Shown here: piece by piece, positions 6,503 through 12,154 of the stretch | Numbering within the stretch: the stretch's first letter is position 1 | Layout: each line of letters starts with the position of its first letter | NCBI GenBank assembly: GCA_035294325.1 | Contig: DATGLE010000254.1 | Coordinates: 1 to 12,154, forward strand | DNA length: 12,154 nucleotides | Direction: 5' to 3' | Source: DATGLE01 sp035294325 | Lineage (GTDB): Bacteria > Chloroflexota > Ktedonobacteria > Ktedonobacterales > Ktedonobacteraceae | The notes under the pieces: generated by a model | Databases searched by the model: none | What the model was told of the DNA's origin: nothing | What the model saw: only the letters and a program-made list of their open reading frames with translations | Made by a program: the position numbers and the translations under genes

Positions 6503-6544
6503 AAAAATCTAGGGTTTTCCCTATTATGCTAACAAAATAGAGGG
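6503..6544 (-). terminator. Hairpin with T-run between kinase and folK-folE2, overlapping an alternative hairpin
   Basis: On the minus strand TAGGG-AAAA-CCCTA (6523-6510) is followed by TTTTT (6507-6503), a short intrinsic-terminator form that could end the kinase transcript. A competing hairpin pairs 6536-6544 with 6519-6525 (7 bp, one bulge) and uses the same CCCTA/TAGGG segment, so only one can form at a time. This resembles an attenuator layout, but the stems are short and no leader peptide or ligand-binding fold is visible. Confidence 0.4.
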
Positions 6545-6571
6545 TTGATTTGTTTCATAGCACAGCAATAT

Positions 6572-8386
6572 TCACTTCTGGAAAACCCACAAATTGCTGA
6601 AAACGGCTTCGGCTCCTCCGCTATCCGCGCCAACCAGGAAACCGATCATGCCAGCAGCGTAGGCGCTATCCGAGTACGTCGCGACGACCAGTTGCTTGTT
6701 GATGTAGAAGCGGAAATGCGAGCCTCTGGCTACAATCAAGAAAGTATTCGTATGCCCATAACCGCTGGCGATAGCGCTAGAGGGCGTCCAGTCTATAAGT
6801 GTCAGCCAGTTAAGAGGATTGCTGCCCAGAGCGCGGATGAAGCGGTACTCGCCGGCAGCGTTGATCTCCAGAGCATAGAACGCCTTGCTGCCAGGACTGA
6901 GACGAAAGATGAGGCCGTAGATATCGCCGTGCAATAGTCGCGCCTGCGCGGTGATGGCAGCATCTGAGAAGCGCCGCTGGTCGGAGTAGCACCAGGCGAC
7001 TGTATGCGCTCTGGCCGTGTCAACATGATAGCCCTCCAGCGAAAAATAACACTGGTAGCCGTCGTCAATCCAGCCGCCGCCGGGGGCTGTCAGGTCATCC
7101 GCGTAAAGAACGTTGCCGGCGCCAATGGATGATGTGATGCCGGCTGTGGCCTGCACGCGCGCCTGAGCGGCCAGCGTGGCCTGAGCGCTGGTTCTCGCCA
7201 GCGCGGTCATGGTGGCCCATTGTTGATCTGTGATGCGCGGCCCTGGAGTATGCTGTCTCGCCTGGCGCTCTGGCTTCGTTAGCCCTATGAGAAGGCCCGA
7301 AGACAATAAGATGATGCAGAGCAGCGTGATAATGAAAAATAGAACGGGCTGCTTTCTCCGCTGCGCATACAGCAGAAAAGGTGAGCAGAGTATTTTGGGC
7401 GGAGGAGGAAAGCTCTGCTGCTTGTCCGGTGGCGAGGTAAATTCATCCTCGCTGAGCGGTATAATGCGCGTGATAGCGGGCGTTGCTGGAGCGGGCGGCA
7501 TACGCGCTGCCGGCTCGCACGGCTCGTTCCCGGCCTCCGGTGATGGCTGCTCCGCCTGCCTGCGCACAAGCTCGCGCAGCAGCGCTTTTTTGTAGGCGAG
7601 GGCGAAGTCGCGCGCCTGCTGGTATCGTTCATCGGGATTTTTAGCCAGCGCCTTGAGGATTACCTCCTCGATTGACTGTGGGATATCGCTGTTGTACTCG
7701 CTGGGCGGCGTTGGCTTTGCCTGCATATGCTTGATGGTGACGGCTACCGGGGATTCTCCTACGAAGGGCACGCGGCCTGTGAGCATTTGATAGAGGATAA
7801 TCCCGAGCGAATAAATATCACTGCGGTAGTCATTTACCCCGTTGGACTGCTCCGGGGCCATATATTCGGGCGTGCCCACCATTGTACCGATGTGCGTCAG
7901 CGACTCGGCCTCCATTTTGGCTTTTGCCAGGCCAAAGTCCACCAGGTAGGCATAGCCGTCAGACCGGAGCAGAATGTTGGAGGGTTTTACATCGCGATGC
8001 ACAACGCCATGATCGTGGGCATGCTGGAGCGCCGAGGCGATCTGGTCGAGGAAGCTGCCGGCTTCCTCCAGCGTCAGGCGCCCGCGCTTGAGCAAATAAT
8101 CGCGCAGGGTGCTGCCCTCAACGTAGGGCATAACCAGGTAGTACCACGGGCGCTGTTCACCAAAGTCGTAAAGCGGAAGGATGTGGTTATGCGAGAGCGC
8201 GCCCACAGCCAGCGCTTCACGTTCAAAGCGACGTACAAACGGTTCATCGCTGCCGTAGAGTACCTTGACGGCTACGCGGCGCCGTACCCGGCGATCATAC
8301 GCCAGGTAAACTTCAGACATCCCTCCCTGAGCAATACGGCGGCGCAGTTCGTAGCGTCCCAGTGTCGAGCCTTCTATCCCCTTCAT
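6572..8386 (-). CDS. Transmembrane Ser/Thr protein kinase with concanavalin-like extracellular domain
   Basis: A bacterial Hanks-type kinase (604 residues from the ATG). Using numbering from the TTG one codon upstream: the kinase domain spans about 12-270, with glycine loop IAQGGMSEVYLA at 19-30, K42 in VAVKVL, HRDVKPSN at 131-138, DFG at 151-153, APE at 178-180 and D191, so it should be active. The first glycine of the loop is alanine. A Pro-rich juxtamembrane region (about 280-335) precedes a membrane helix at about 348-370. Outside lies an Ala/Thr/Gln stalk (about 392-418) and a beta-rich domain (about 425-604) of the concanavalin/LamG-like or DUF1080-like kind, presumably a ligand sensor. 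No PASTA repeats. GGAGGAG lies six bases before the TTG at 8389 and nine before the ATG at 8386, so either may be used. It follows the PIG-L gene by about 50 bases with no promoter visible, suggesting co-transcription. Confidence 0.9.
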   Translation of the reverse strand: MKGIEGSTLGRYELRRRIAQGGMSEVYLAYDRRVRRRVAVKVLYGSDEPFVRRFEREALAVGALSHNHILPLYDFGEQRPWYYLVMPYVEGSTLRDYLLKRGRLTLEEAGSFLDQIASALQHAHDHGVVHRDVKPSNILLRSDGYAYLVDFGLAKAKMEAESLTHIGTMVGTPEYMAPEQSNGVNDYRSDIYSLGIILYQMLTGRVPFVGESPVAVTIKHMQAKPTPPSEYNSDIPQSIEEVILKALAKNPDERYQQARDFALAYKKALLRELVRRQAEQPSPEAGNEPCEPAARMPPAPATPAITRIIPLSEDEFTSPPDKQQSFPPPPKILCSPFLLYAQRRKQPVLFFIITLLCIILLSSGLLIGLTKPERQARQHTPGPRITDQQWATMTALARTSAQATLAAQARVQATAGITSSIGAGNVLYADDLTAPGGGWIDDGYQCYFSLEGYHVDTARAHTVAWCYSDQRRFSDAAITAQARLLHGDIYGLIFRLSPGSKAFYALEINAAGEYRFIRALGSNPLNWLTLIDWTPSSAIASGYGHTNTFLIVARGSHFRFYINKQLVVATYSDSAYAAGMIGFLVGADSGGAEAVFSNLWVFQK

Positions 8387-8436
8387 CAATCCACACTCCT
8401 CCCATCACGGCGGATGAAGTCACTGCACCTTCTGTA

Positions 8437-9252
8437 TTACTGTTGCGACCAGTAGCGCTCAAGATGCACGGTCTCTACAGGGCGGATACCGTGCGTGTAG
8501 TTCTCCATTGCTCTATGCATGGCTTCCTGGCTGGCAAAATTAAGCGTTATCTGGGAAGCGTACCTATCGGCAGCTTCCAGGCGCAGTGGAAGCATCTCTG
8601 ACATCTCGACGAGCAGCGGCTCATAACCACCACCCAGTTCATTCAGCCGCGCTTCGCGCGCTCCCTCCTGCAAGACGTAGGGGAAGTCCTCATAAAAGTT
8701 GACTTTGACACCGCGCTGGGCGAGACGGTCCGCCGCCGAACATACGAGCTGGTGATCGACGTGGCGGCCTATGCCCAGGGGCGCATACCATACGGTATCC
8801 GGCAGGCGTTCCTGCAAGGTGAGCAGGGCCTCAGCGAGTTGCCGGTCAATCCACAGGTCGGACGGGTGGACATCTCCGCCAATCAGCTCTGACTCTTGTT
8901 GATAGTATGCTGGCTCGCCACGGTAAATGGCGTCGAGGTAATCGAGCCAGAGGTAATCAACTCCTAGATAATCGAGGGCTTCGGCGTCCTCGCGGCGGCG
9001 GTTTTCCACGATGCTCGCGGGTGTCTGGCTGGCGTCTGCTCCCATCCTCCTGTGGATCTCGGCCGCGAAATCGCTGGGTTTCAGATCGGGCGACGGTATG
9101 CCAGCAAAAATGGTAATCACCAGGGGCCGCAGGCCACAGCTTACCTGCACTCCCAGCGTGCCGCCGCAGGAGTATACCACGTCGTCAAAGTGTGGCGATA
9201 GAAAGATATGCCGGTGACTTCTGGCAATATCGTTAAAACTCTTGAGTTGCAA
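8437..9252 (-). CDS. PIG-L (LmbE) family zinc deacetylase
   Basis: PIG-L enzymes remove N-acetyl groups from GlcNAc-type substrates such as GlcNAc-inositol or GlcNAc-malate in mycothiol and bacillithiol synthesis, and other sugars or antibiotics. Seen here: SPHFDD at 19-24 (the AHPDD-type motif, supplying H21 and D24 as metal ligands, with D23 as the likely catalytic base), a conserved NRRREDAEALDYLG block at 84-97, and GRHVDHQLV at 162-170 with H167 as third ligand. At 271 residues it has typical length, no signal peptide and no membrane segment, so it is probably cytosolic. The TTG start at 9252 lies nine bases after GGAGG; no in-frame ATG is nearby. Phe replaces the Pro of AHPDD. The substrate cannot be read from the sequence. 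It may share a transcript with the kinase downstream. Confidence 0.88.
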   Translation of the reverse strand: MQLKSFNDIARSHRHIFLSPHFDDVVYSCGGTLGVQVSCGLRPLVITIFAGIPSPDLKPSDFAAEIHRRMGADASQTPASIVENRRREDAEALDYLGVDYLWLDYLDAIYRGEPAYYQQESELIGGDVHPSDLWIDRQLAEALLTLQERLPDTVWYAPLGIGRHVDHQLVCSAADRLAQRGVKVNFYEDFPYVLQEGAREARLNELGGGYEPLLVEMSEMLPLRLEAADRYASQITLNFASQEAMHRAMENYTHGIRPVETVHLERYWSQQ

Positions 9253-9299
9253 CTCTTCGTTCCTCCATGCATAATGGTAGTATCTATGCAGCTTACAAA

Positions 9300-9308
9300 A
9301 TTATAGCA
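9300..9308 (-). promoter_or_regulatory. Extended -10 promoter of the PIG-L gene
   Basis: Minus strand TGC-TATAAT: a perfect -10 box (9300-9305) with the TG of an extended -10 element; no good -35 box lies 16-18 bases upstream. Predicted leader is about 41 bases. The 11-base string CATGCTATAAT is shared with the rsfS promoter. Confidence 0.5.
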
Positions 9309-9331
9309 TGATAAGACAAGAAAAAGCGTCT

Positions 9332-10312
9332 TTATGGCAGGCGTACACCGTCCTCTGTATAGTCAAGCAGACCATCCCGTGCCAGCCCGGCGACGATCTG
9401 TTGCAGCCACGGCAGGTCTTCGTCACGAAATTCGGGCTTGATCTTCGGTCCCAGGTGTGCCAGTGTGATACGCTGATCCCGTGGCAGCGAGCGCAGCAGA
9501 TCAATGATCCGTCCACGAAAATAACGATTGGTGCTGGTGAAAGGCTGCGATTGGTACTTCTGTTTCTTCTCGGACACACGGCGCAACTGGCGCACGACGG
9601 CGCCGCCGGGAAAGAGACTGTGCTGGCTCATATCCATGTAAGCCTGGCATAGCTCCTGTACAGGGCAGCGCGAGCATTGCGGATTGTCGCTGGTGCAGAT
9701 GGTCGCGCCCAGGTCCATGAGGGCCTGATTCCAGTTGTACGCCTCGCCTTCCGGCAAGATCTGTTCCGCCAGCGAGAGCATCTGCGCATCGTTGGCCTTT
9801 GGCTCTGGATGCTCCAGGCCGAGAAAGATGCGGTGCAGCACACGCCGTATATTGGTATCAACCGTGGCGACCTGCCTGTGATAAGCAAAACAGGCAATCG
9901 CCCCGGCGGTGTAGCGGCCGATGCCCTTGAGTTTGAGCAGTTCCTCGATGGTATCGGGGATGCGCCCGTCATATTCGGCCATGACCTGGCGGGCGATAGC
10001 TTGCAGGCTCACGGCGCGCCTGTTGTACCCGAGTGGTGCCCATACGGCGATAACCTCCGCAGTAGATGCCCGCGCGAGATCTGCCAGGGTGGGAAATGCT
10101 GACAGGAATTGCCGGTATTTGGGCAGCACACGGTCAACCTGTGTCTGCTGGAGCATGATCTCTGACACAAGGATGGCATATGGATCGCTGGTGGCGCGCC
10201 AGGGCAGCGCGCGCTGCTCAACTGCATACCACTGGAGGAGATAACTATGTACATGTGTGACAGGCTCGCGTGCGGGCCAGGAAAACGGCAGGGGCGAGGC
10301 TGCTTTACTCAT
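9332..10312 (-). CDS. mutY: A/G-specific adenine DNA glycosylase MutY, short form without NUDIX domain
   Basis: MutY removes adenine mispaired with 8-oxoguanine. The 326-residue chain has the HhH-GPD fold: LPWR at 36-39, SEIMLQQTQV at 50-59 with catalytic E51, helix-hairpin-helix LKGIGRYTAGAI at 128-139, and VDTNIRRV at 151-158 with catalytic D152. The 4Fe-4S loop is complete: C206-x6-C213-x2-C216-x5-C222. The C terminus (about 225-326) lacks the MutT/NUDIX-like domain that reads 8-oxoG in E. coli MutY. Instead it has a short region with FTSTNRYFRGRIIDLL and an ending DGLLDYTEDGVRLP, as in many actinobacterial-type enzymes. DTN replaces the usual DGN. A MIG-type mismatch glycosylase is the main alternative. 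The ATG at 10312 has only a weak ribosome site, so it may rely on coupling to the gene 20 bases upstream. Confidence 0.88.
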   Translation of the reverse strand: MSKAASPLPFSWPAREPVTHVHSYLLQWYAVEQRALPWRATSDPYAILVSEIMLQQTQVDRVLPKYRQFLSAFPTLADLARASTAEVIAVWAPLGYNRRAVSLQAIARQVMAEYDGRIPDTIEELLKLKGIGRYTAGAIACFAYHRQVATVDTNIRRVLHRIFLGLEHPEPKANDAQMLSLAEQILPEGEAYNWNQALMDLGATICTSDNPQCSRCPVQELCQAYMDMSQHSLFPGGAVVRQLRRVSEKKQKYQSQPFTSTNRYFRGRIIDLLRSLPRDQRITLAHLGPKIKPEFRDEDLPWLQQIVAGLARDGLLDYTEDGVRLP

Positions 10313-10332
10313 ACCGCCCGATTGCCACCCCG

Positions 10333-10626
10333 TTAAGATGATGACACATTTTGCGTTTCCTGACTACCAGCGCTGACCTGCGCAGCTTTTACCTCTCTGG
10401 TCTCGCTGCGCTTACGTGCCATCAGTGAAAAGATGGTATCTCCCCCTTCTTGCCAGCATTGGGAGTTAGGGTCGGGCAGGTTTTCGCAGAGGATCCAGTC
10501 GTTAGCGTCTTTTAGCACATGCCCTTTAACGCATTTTGCATACATGACATGCTCATTGAAGTCGACATCTCCAGGCTCCACATCAGGCGATGCGATCTTC
10601 GGTACAAAAAATCTACACCACGGCAC
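10333..10626 (-). CDS. Small Cys-containing hypothetical protein upstream of mutY
   Basis: I do not recognise this 97-residue protein. It has cysteines at 4, 32, 47 and 57 and a histidine at 36 (KCVKGHVL, then ILC, then SQCW), a spacing that could bind zinc but matches no zinc-finger family I can name. The last third is polar and probably disordered (KRSETREVKAAQVSAGSQETQ). No signal peptide or membrane helix. The start is GTG at 10626 with GGAAGGG nine bases upstream. A promoter lies at about 10726-10754, and the stop is 20 bases before mutY, so the two are probably co-transcribed. The promoter and ribosome site support a real gene. Confidence 0.6.
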   Translation of the reverse strand: MPWCRFFVPKIASPDVEPGDVDFNEHVMYAKCVKGHVLKDANDWILCENLPDPNSQCWQEGGDTIFSLMARKRSETREVKAAQVSAGSQETQNVSSS

Positions 10627-10725
10627 GGCTATACACCCTTCCTTGTTTTACGCATTGATAAGCTCCGTAAATATGTGCTACCATTATCTCTGCTTATGAC
10701 ATGATAGGCGATGGTAGCTGTGCCA

Positions 10726-10754
10726 ATTATAGCGCATTCTGGGCGGGTGAGTCC
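10726..10754 (-). promoter_or_regulatory. Sigma-70-like promoter of the small Cys gene and mutY
   Basis: Minus strand TGGACT (10749-10754), 17 bases, then a perfect TATAAT (10726-10731). The -35 box matches four of six positions. The leader to the GTG start would be about 93 bases. Confidence 0.5.
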
Positions 10755-10760
10755 AGAGGG

Positions 10761-10785
10761 GCGGCCCGCTGAGGCAGGAGGCCGC
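10761..10785 (-). terminator. GC-rich hairpin after the methyltransferase gene
   Basis: GCGGCC (10761-10766) pairs with GGCCGC (10780-10785) around a 13-base loop, about 20 bases past the methyltransferase stop. There is no T-run on the minus strand, so it is a weak terminator candidate. Confidence 0.3.
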
Positions 10786-10804
10786 TTTTGCGCCTGCGCC
10801 GGCC

Positions 10805-11557
10805 TCAGATCGCTTTCTGACTTACCACAGCGAGGCGGCTATCGGGCGTCAGGGCGCTGCTATCCAGCCCGCCATAATACGCCCGCGTCTGGAGGCCGGC
10901 TTCTGCGAGCATGCGCACCAGCTCCGTCAGCGTGTAAATACGTATAGATTGCCGGTATTCAGTGCGGCGCCCGTCCGGGTAGAGAATGGTCACGCGGATC
11001 TCGTTCCTGCTGCGCAGGAGATCCAGGCGCCGCTCCTCCAGCACGATCAATCCATCGTCGTAGCGAATGATGCCGTAAGGCGAGAAAGAGCGTACCACTC
11101 TGGGTTGATAGATGGTCTCTAGCAGAAAAAGTCCGCCGGGTTTGAGCGCTTTGTGCACCTGCTGGAGCACCTGTTGATCTTCTTCCTCGTGCTCAAAATA
11201 GCCGAAAGAGGTGAATATGTTGATGATGGCGTCAAATTCGTTCTCGAAGGGGATCGTTCTCATGTCGCTCTGCACCCAGCGCATATTGAGAGACCCGGCT
11301 TCGGCCATCTCGCGGGCGCGCTGCAAAAAGGGCGCGGAGAGATCCTGTCCCGTCACCTGGTAGCCGCGTTGCGCGAGGGGGATAGCGTGGCGTCCGTGAC
11401 CGCAGCAGAGGTCGAGGATACGACTTCCCGGCGGAAGATTGAGGAGATTGATGATGCCGGAGACTTCGCGTGCGGTCCGCTCGGCGGGCAGAAAGGGAGT
11501 ATAGATGCGCAGATAGTCTTCGTTAAAAAAGGCTTCGTACCAGGGAATAGTGCTCAC
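10805..11557 (-). CDS. Class I SAM-dependent methyltransferase
   Basis: A 250-residue Rossmann-fold methyltransferase of unknown substrate. Motif I is ILDLCCGHGRHA at 47-58, the acidic residue after strand 2 is D72 (VTGQDLS), SDMR at 97-100 is the usual next SAM contact, and KPGG at 139-142 precedes the strand LFLLET. The N terminus WYEAFFNEDYLRIY is typical of a widespread group of small-molecule methyltransferases without assigned substrate. Beyond the core (about 160-240) is a beta-rich region, probably part of the substrate pocket. The GTG start at 11557 has GAGGAG six to seven bases upstream. It is monocistronic as far as can be seen and divergent from the gene at 11834. I found no good promoter for it. 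Confidence 0.88.
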   Translation of the reverse strand: MSTIPWYEAFFNEDYLRIYTPFLPAERTAREVSGIINLLNLPPGSRILDLCCGHGRHAIPLAQRGYQVTGQDLSAPFLQRAREMAEAGSLNMRWVQSDMRTIPFENEFDAIINIFTSFGYFEHEEEDQQVLQQVHKALKPGGLFLLETIYQPRVVRSFSPYGIIRYDDGLIVLEERRLDLLRSRNEIRVTILYPDGRRTEYRQSIRIYTLTELVRMLAEAGLQTRAYYGGLDSSALTPDSRLAVVSQKAI

Positions 11558-11711
11558 ACGCTTCTCCTCGATGTACCTGTTTTGCTCATATCCTGTACAT
11601 GTATGAACGGCACCTGGCGAGCTTTTCTCGCCTCTATCTTCGCTTTATTGTATACTTGAAAGGATACCTGATTTCCGGCACCATCGCTTGCTCGCGCCTG
11701 CGGCGCTCGCC

Positions 11712-11772
11712 GGAGAGATGATGTGGTGTGGTACAGGCGCTTTGCGCCTGTACCACACCACATCATCTCTCC
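11712..11772. repeat. Perfect 29-bp inverted repeat with a 3-base loop in a divergent intergenic region
   Basis: Arms 11712-11740 and 11744-11772 are exact reverse complements with only TTT between them. It lies between the methyltransferase start (11557, minus) and the partial gene start (11834, plus), where no terminator is expected because both genes read away from it. The centre, TACAGGCGC-TTT-GCGCCTGTA, is GC-rich. Such a structure could be a member of a dispersed palindromic (REP/MITE-like) family, a regulatory cruciform, or a structured leader of the plus-strand transcript. No second copy is seen in this window. Confidence 0.85.
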
Positions 11773-11833
11773 CTGGCGTGCGAACGCGCGGCGTGAGAAG
11801 GGCGAGAATGATGTTACGAGAGGAGAGCAATGT

Positions 11834-12154
11834 GTGTTAGCCGGGGAATTGCTGGCCCTTGATACCGATTCGCCCCTATGGGATGCGACGCGGCCACTGC
11901 TGGATGCCGCGCTGCGACTCGATCAGCAGGACGACACTTACATATGGCATGGTTGGGATAAAAAGCAGGTGGAGGCTTTTCTGAAGCGGCTGCCTCAACA
12001 TTGTACATTGCTTGCCGGAGTCTGGCAAACGACGCCGGGCGAGCGTGGCGGCGAGGAGCAAGAGAAACTCGTGCTGGGCGTTGTCTGCGAGGTGCTGGCG
12101 GCGGAGGTGCGTTCAGTCCGCACATTCGCGGCGTTCGTTGCCGATGGCCTGCCG
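11834..12154 (+). CDS. Unrecognised protein, 5' part only, running off the right edge
   Basis: The only plus-strand gene. Its GTG start at 11834 follows AGGAG (11821-11825) by eight bases, and the frame is open for 107 codons to the window end. The translation looks like a real soluble protein: LWDATRPLLDAALRLD, then DDTYIWHGWDKKQVEAFLKR, then a probable beta-strand pair around CTLLAGVW and KLVLGVVCEVL separated by a charged GERGGEEQ turn. No signal peptide. I do not recognise the family; an alpha/beta fold is suggested by the pattern only. An ATG at 11830 in another frame stops after ten codons, so it is not the start. The gene is divergent from the methyltransferase, across the long inverted repeat. 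Confidence 0.65.
   Translation, partial: MLAGELLALDTDSPLWDATRPLLDAALRLDQQDDTYIWHGWDKKQVEAFLKRLPQHCTLLAGVWQTTPGERGGEEQEKLVLGVVCEVLAAEVRSVRTFAAFVADGLP

Noticed and set aside
7727..8455. 242-codon plus-strand frame
   Set aside because: Antisense to the kinase domain, whose catalytic motifs are complete.
10761..10791. Plus-strand terminator (GC hairpin followed by TTTT)
   Set aside because: No plus-strand gene lies upstream to be terminated, so it was kept only as a weak minus-strand candidate.
11830..11862. ATG at 11830 as the start of the right-edge gene, or a ten-residue leader peptide
   Set aside because: Its frame stops after ten codons; the GTG at 11834 in the long frame has better ribosome-site spacing. 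The mini-frame shows no regulatory pattern.
1..12154. CRISPR array, tRNA/rRNA genes, insertion sequence, phage or defence island
   Set aside because: No spaced direct repeats, cloverleaf, transposase or integrase motifs, or known defence domains were found on either strand.

Overview
The window is a stretch of bacterial chromosome. Ten of its eleven clear genes plus one small hypothetical gene lie on the minus strand, and one partial gene runs off the right edge on the plus strand. The gene content, the long proline/threonine linkers, and above all a membrane-anchored Ser/Thr kinase with a concanavalin-like ectodomain and an Ala/Thr/Gln-rich stalk suggest a Chloroflexota bacterium, most likely of the Ktedonobacteria type. 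A MutY of the short, NUDIX-less form fits this. The assignment is an inference from protein style, not from a marker gene. I see no rRNA, tRNA, CRISPR array, transposase, integrase, phage or defence gene.

In the direction of minus-strand transcription (right to left) the layout is as follows. A class I SAM methyltransferase (11557-10805) stands alone and is divergent from an unrecognised plus-strand gene that starts near 11834. A perfect 29-bp inverted repeat lies between the two. Next comes a likely two-gene operon: a small Cys-containing hypothetical protein and the adenine DNA glycosylase MutY (10626-9332). A PIG-L family deacetylase and a transmembrane Ser/Thr kinase follow (9252-6572). 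After these comes a fused folate-pathway enzyme, FolK joined to FolE2/MptA (6486-4864). RsfS, the ribosome silencing factor, is followed at once by a 60-residue membrane protein (4730-4168). Then come an exported lamin-tail-domain protein anchored by its C terminus (4037-3114), a THUMP plus FtsJ-type RNA methyltransferase resembling RlmM (3048-1963), and a GlcF-type iron-sulfur protein with an unusual C-terminal membrane anchor (1907-363). The leftmost 310 bases are purine-rich on the plus strand and hold no gene I can support.

Most of these are housekeeping or single-purpose genes and do not form one pathway. Two touch ribosomes and rRNA (RsfS, RlmM-like), one DNA repair (MutY), one folate synthesis (FolK-FolE2), one 2-hydroxyacid oxidation (GlcF), and two the cell surface or signalling (lamin-tail protein, kinase). 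Several genes use GTG or TTG starts, which I fixed from Shine-Dalgarno spacing and, for the RlmM-like gene, from a promoter whose predicted start of transcription excludes the upstream ATGs. I found sigma-70-like promoters before rsfS, the lamin-tail gene, the RlmM-like gene, the PIG-L gene and the small Cys gene.

I did not find an obvious new multi-gene system. The best leads are the FolK-FolE2 fusion with a hydrophilic insertion inside FolE2, the very long perfect inverted repeat in the divergent promoter region, the orphan membrane-anchored GlcF, the pairing of rsfS with a tiny membrane protein, and a pair of mutually exclusive hairpins before the folate gene.
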